DNA from: Bacteroidales bacterium
Lineage (GTDB): Bacteria; Bacteroidota; Bacteroidia; Bacteroidales; Paludibacteraceae
Assembly: GCA_900766775.1 (NCBI GenBank)
Contig: CAAFXN010000180.1
Location: 1 to 7,571 of the forward strand
DNA length: 7,571 bases
Reading direction: 5' to 3'
Below the pieces are notes generated by a model. The model saw only the letters and a list, made by a program, of their open reading frames with translations, searched no databases and had not been told where the DNA came from. The first letter of the stretch is position 1, and the number at the start of each line of letters is the position of its first letter. Below, piece by piece: positions 5,443 through 7,571 of the stretch. The translations under genes were made by a program, and so were the position numbers.

Positions 5443-6093
5443 TTATGGATTTCCGGTTGGAAAATCGGCAGCGTGGGCAACTTGAATGCCCTGCAAGATG
5501 AGGCGGATGGTTTCCTCTTTGCGGCGGGTGAGGTAAGCGAGTTTTTCTTCGGCAGTGGGGTGGAACAATTCTTCGTACATCGGCAGCGAGAGGAAAGTAA
5601 AGATAGTCAGCGAAGCAATATGCAAAAGCAAGTCTTGGGGATGTATCGAAATGATACATCCCTTGTCTATTTCGCGCTGCACAAGATTGGCAAAACGCTG
5701 ATACGTAAAGACATACTGCGGATTATGCTGCACTATCTCCAAGATAGCGGCGCGCCGCGAGGGGTTGTGGATAAGTTCGTTCATCACGAAATACGGCAGA
5801 TTTGGCGACTGCAAGAGCGTGTCGAAATAGAGCGACACGCAGTTGCGTATCTGCTGCTCGAAAGGCGCATCGCTCTGCAAGGAGGCGTTGATGACCTCCA
5901 TCGCGCGCCCTGTCTGCTCCATGAAGATACCCGCAAAGAGTTTCTCCTTGGTGCGGAAATAGTAGTGCACAAGGGCTTGGTTGCAGCCTGCAAGGCGAGC
6001 AATATCCGTAGTGGAAGTGGCTGCAAAGCCGTTCTGAAAGAAGAGTGTTTTTGCCGCTTCGAGAATGCGGCTTTCCATGGAAGTCTGGGTCAT
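5443..6093 (-). CDS. TetR/AcrR-family transcriptional regulator
   Basis: This 216-aa regulator has an N-terminal TetR DNA-binding domain: helix one SRILEAAKTLFFQNGF (about 8-23), then the helix-turn-helix TSTTDIARLAGCNQALVHYYF (about 26-46), then KEKLFAGI. The rest (about 55-210) is an all-helical ligand-binding and dimerisation domain with no recognisable ligand signature. It contains hydrophobic stretches (SLTIFTFLSLPMY). Members usually repress adjacent genes until a small molecule binds. No efflux or membrane-fusion gene is in view. The neighbour upstream on the same strand is the dehydratase-like gene, and others lie convergent. A start at M6 (MESRILEAAK) is possible, but the ATG at 6093 directly follows the AT-rich leader. 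The promoter lies within phased repeats, which suggests autoregulation. Confidence 0.93.
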   Translation of the reverse strand: MTQTSMESRILEAAKTLFFQNGFAATSTTDIARLAGCNQALVHYYFRTKEKLFAGIFMEQTGRAMEVINASLQSDAPFEQQIRNCVSLYFDTLLQSPNLPYFVMNELIHNPSRRAAILEIVQHNPQYVFTYQRFANLVQREIDKGCIISIHPQDLLLHIASLTIFTFLSLPMYEELFHPTAEEKLAYLTRRKEETIRLILQGIQVAHAADFPTGNP

Positions 6094-6097
6094 ATTT

Positions 6098-6118
6098 ACG
6101 AATTACGAATTACGATTT
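6098..6118 (-). repeat. AATTCGT heptamers in the TetR leader
   Basis: On the minus strand the leader reads AAATCGT, AATTCGT, AATTCGT, AAAT and then the ATG at 6093. This is three heptamers (one with a change) ending four bases before the start codon. It follows the same design as the AATTCCT array before 5122, with different variable bases. Confidence 0.8.
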
Positions 6119-6133
6119 ACACAAAAATACTTT

Positions 6134-6165
6134 CAAAAATATCCTAAAACCTTAATTTGAACAAA
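6134..6165 (-). promoter_or_regulatory. Promoter of the TetR gene
   Basis: On the minus strand, TATTTTTG (6134-6141, fits TAnnTTTG) has TTTG (6162-6165) exactly 20 bp upstream. A second TATTTTTG occurs 12 bp further downstream (6122-6129) but lacks a well-placed upstream box. Transcription would start near 6128-6130, giving a leader of about 35 bases made largely of the AATTCGT heptamers. Confidence 0.65.
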
Positions 6166-6190
6166 TATTTTCAAATATTATTCAAATATT
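6162..6190. promoter_or_regulatory. Candidate operator: three phased CAAATATT repeats
   Basis: CAAATATT occurs at 6162-6169, 6172-6179 and 6183-6190, a spacing of 10 and 11 bp, close to one helical turn. The first two also make a perfect inverted repeat, AATATTT-TC-AAATATT (6164-6179). The first copy contains the TTTG upstream box of the TetR promoter. A protein bound here would compete with RNA polymerase, so autoregulation by TetR is the simplest reading. The region is very AT-rich, so intrinsic bending is an alternative. Confidence 0.5.
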
Positions 6191-6204
6191 TTTTATTTAA
6201 CATG

Positions 6205-6221
6205 TAATTATCATATAATTA
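6205..6221. promoter_or_regulatory. AT-only inverted repeat downstream of the dehydratase-like gene
   Basis: TAATTAT-CAT-ATAATTA is a perfect 7-3-7 inverted repeat, 13 bp after the stop of the dehydratase-like gene. The stem has no G-C pair and no T run follows on the minus strand, so it is a weak candidate for a terminator. It could equally be a protein-binding palindrome or chance in AT-rich DNA. Confidence 0.3.
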
Positions 6222-6234
6222 TTCATTAATTAGA

Positions 6235-7571
6235 TTAGTTTTCAAGGAGGAAGTGGAGGCGGTTGTAGATGTTGGCGGCGGAGGTGCCTGCGTCGAAGTC
6301 GAGGAAGAGGAGCGACAGACGCGGGTAGGTCTGCTTGATTCGTTTCTCTATTCCCTTGGAGATGATATGGTTAGCGATACAGCCGAAGGGCTGCACCGAC
6401 ACCACTTTCTCCACACCCGACTCCGCCAGCGCACAAATCTCCCCGGGGAGGAACCAGCCTTCGCCGAAGTCCGCCGCGGGGTGGATAACCTGCTCCGAGA
6501 GGCGGCTAATCGTGAAGATGTCCTCAAAGTAGCGATAGAAGGGGAAGTCCGCGCAGAGTGCGTCGTACTGCTTCGCCACCCGCATCAGCACCTTGTGCCC
6601 CAGCGACATGACCCACAGCGGCGTGTGCATGGACTTGATATGGTACTTGCGGTTGATATGCGCATTGGGAATGGAGGTGGAGAAGAAACCCGACAGCGCA
6701 GGCGGCACTACCTCCACACCGCGGTCGATAAGCCACTGAACGACAGAGAGATTGCTGAAAGCGTTGTACTTGACGTAGATTTCTCCTACCAGCCCCACGC
6801 GCGGCACTTGCTTGCGCAGGTCGATGGCTTGCTTAAACTCCTCCACTGCTTCCGTCAAGAGGCGGTGTAGCGCTTTGTAATCCCGCTGTGCGAGGAGAGG
6901 CTGCGCGGCGGCGATATAGTGGTCGTAGAGCCTGCGTGCAGTGCCATGCACTTTCTCCCGCGGCGCGGAAGGGTAGTAGAGTTTGGCAAGCGCGTCGGCG
7001 TAGAAGAGTGCCTCGATGGTCGGGCGCGCTAACTTGCGCCACGGTATCTCGAAGCCCGGCTGGAAGTTGCCCATGCTCGCGCCTGTCGCCACGGAGATGA
7101 CCGGCACCTCGGCAAAGCCTGCCGCCACGAGGGCGTTCTTGATGAGCGCATAGTAGTTGGAGGCGCGGCATTGTCCGCCCGTCTGCGTGATGGCGATGGC
7201 GGTGTTGCTCAGGTCGTACTTGCCCGATTTGAGTGCCCGCAACAGGCTGCCAATCACGATGGTAGCGGGATAGCAGATATCGTTGTTGGCGTCTTTCAGT
7301 CCCTCCTCGGCATCGGCTTGGCAGCCCATCGGCAGCGGCTCGACATGGTAGCCCGCCATGGCGAGGATGGTGGGGATGAACTCGGTGTAGCCCTCCGCGA
7401 AATAGGGCGCGATGATGGTGCGCCTGCGGTCCTCGGGCAGGAAAGGCTTGGTGGTGATGGGGGTGGGACAGCTTTGCTGTCCGACCGTTGCACTGTCCGA
7501 CCGTTTCACTGCTCGACCACGTTGTTGTCCTACAGTGCTTTCTATCAGGGAGCGGACGCGGAGGCGGAGGC
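6235..7571 (-). CDS. 2-hydroxyacyl-CoA dehydratase/activase-like large protein, C-terminal part (partial)
   Basis: The frame has no stop from the right edge down to 6235, so the gene continues outside the window. The GTG at 7507-7509 lies in a low-complexity linker and is unlikely to be the start. The visible residues match the C-terminal CoA-enzyme-activase-related part of very large (about 1400 aa) anaerobe proteins that fuse a BadF/BcrA-type ATPase activator, a DUF2229 segment and a dehydratase-subunit-like part. Supporting motifs are APYFAEGYTEFIP, PMGCQADAEEGL, NNDICYPAT, TQTGGQCRASNYY and QPFGCIANH. Cys codons near 7275, 7170 and 6381 are conserved-looking candidates for Fe-S ligands, as in HgdA/HgdB-type dehydratases. 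True substrate and reaction are unknown for these fused proteins. Low-potential electrons would be needed, which ferredoxins can supply. Confidence 0.85.
   Translation of the reverse strand, partial: LRLRVRSLIESTVGQQRGRAVKRSDSATVGQQSCPTPITTKPFLPEDRRRTIIAPYFAEGYTEFIPTILAMAGYHVEPLPMGCQADAEEGLKDANNDICYPATIVIGSLLRALKSGKYDLSNTAIAITQTGGQCRASNYYALIKNALVAAGFAEVPVISVATGASMGNFQPGFEIPWRKLARPTIEALFYADALAKLYYPSAPREKVHGTARRLYDHYIAAAQPLLAQRDYKALHRLLTEAVEEFKQAIDLRKQVPRVGLVGEIYVKYNAFSNLSVVQWLIDRGVEVVPPALSGFFSTSIPNAHINRKYHIKSMHTPLWVMSLGHKVLMRVAKQYDALCADFPFYRYFEDIFTISRLSEQVIHPAADFGEGWFLPGEICALAESGVEKVVSVQPFGCIANHIISKGIEKRIKQTYPRLSLLFLDFDAGTSAANIYNRLHFLLEN
7466..7519. repeat. 16-bp tandem repeat and hairpin inside the dehydratase-like coding region
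   Basis: Units CTGTCCGACCGTTGCA (7477-7492) and CTGTCCGACCGTTTCA (7493-7508) are followed by a partial third (7509-7519). They are preceded by a perfect hairpin GGACAGC-TTT-GCTGTCC (7466-7482) that shares bases with the first unit. The repeats fall in the linker just before the conserved domain. Sixteen is not a multiple of three, so gain or loss of one unit would shift the frame. Confidence 0.75.

Noticed and set aside
5473..6147. 224-codon open frame on the plus strand
   Set aside because: It is antisense to the TetR gene and crosses its promoter; no family features are seen.
6253..6870. 205-codon open frame on the plus strand
   Set aside because: It is the complementary reading of the dehydratase-like gene. 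Its Arg/Val/Glu-rich composition is typical of a shadow frame in GC-rich coding sequence.
7507..7509. GTG as the start of a 424-aa dehydratase-like protein
   Set aside because: The frame stays open upstream to the window edge, the GTG lies in a repeat-rich linker, no promoter is present, and this domain is normally the C-terminal part of a much larger protein.

Overview
The window looks like ordinary chromosome from a member of the Bacteroidetes, most likely the order Bacteroidales. Five genes or gene groups have recognisable or probable promoters of the Bacteroidetes type: a TAnnTTTG box with a TTG/TTTG box about 20 bp upstream. Shine-Dalgarno sequences are mostly absent. The gene families also fit: the Bacteroidetes AAA ATPase ending in 'IPLWxxGxLY', a 54-aa two-cluster ferredoxin, a DivIC/FtsB-like protein and a very large dehydratase-activase protein. 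Genus cannot be decided from the sequence.

Layout: 1-101 is the end of a repeat element that runs off the left edge. 105-1364 (minus) encodes an AAA ATPase with an altered Walker B. 1548-1712 (minus) encodes a ferredoxin with its own promoter and a clear terminator. 1832-2910 (minus) is a compact operon: DivIC/FtsB-like protein, then a 55-aa membrane protein, then RuvC. From a divergent promoter, 3031-4056 (plus) encodes a long-chain polyprenyl diphosphate synthase. A second copy of the repeat element (4075-4226) follows it, with eight 14-bp tandem units ending 11 bp before the GTG start of a secreted, probably outer-membrane, protein (4238-5074). A 58-aa ribbon-helix-helix protein (5122-5298) comes next. 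A GC-rich repeat and hairpin region separates it from a converging TetR regulator (5443-6093, minus). 6235-7571 (minus) is the C-terminal part of a large 2-hydroxyacyl-CoA dehydratase/activase-like protein that continues past the right edge.

How the genes fit together: the central part is housekeeping (recombination, division, isoprenoid chain synthesis for quinone or carrier lipid, electron transfer). The TetR gene lies downstream of the dehydratase-like gene on the same strand but has its own promoter, whose upstream box falls inside phased AT-rich repeats, so autoregulation is plausible. I see no phage, CRISPR, transposase or obvious defence cassette.

The most unusual content is the repeat DNA. 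One composite element (13-bp repeats, a small hairpin, then 14-bp repeats) occurs twice, each time just 3' of a gene and in the same orientation relative to that gene. The two copies form a near-perfect 70-bp inverted repeat about 4 kb apart. Separately, AATTNNN heptamer repeats sit directly against start codons.
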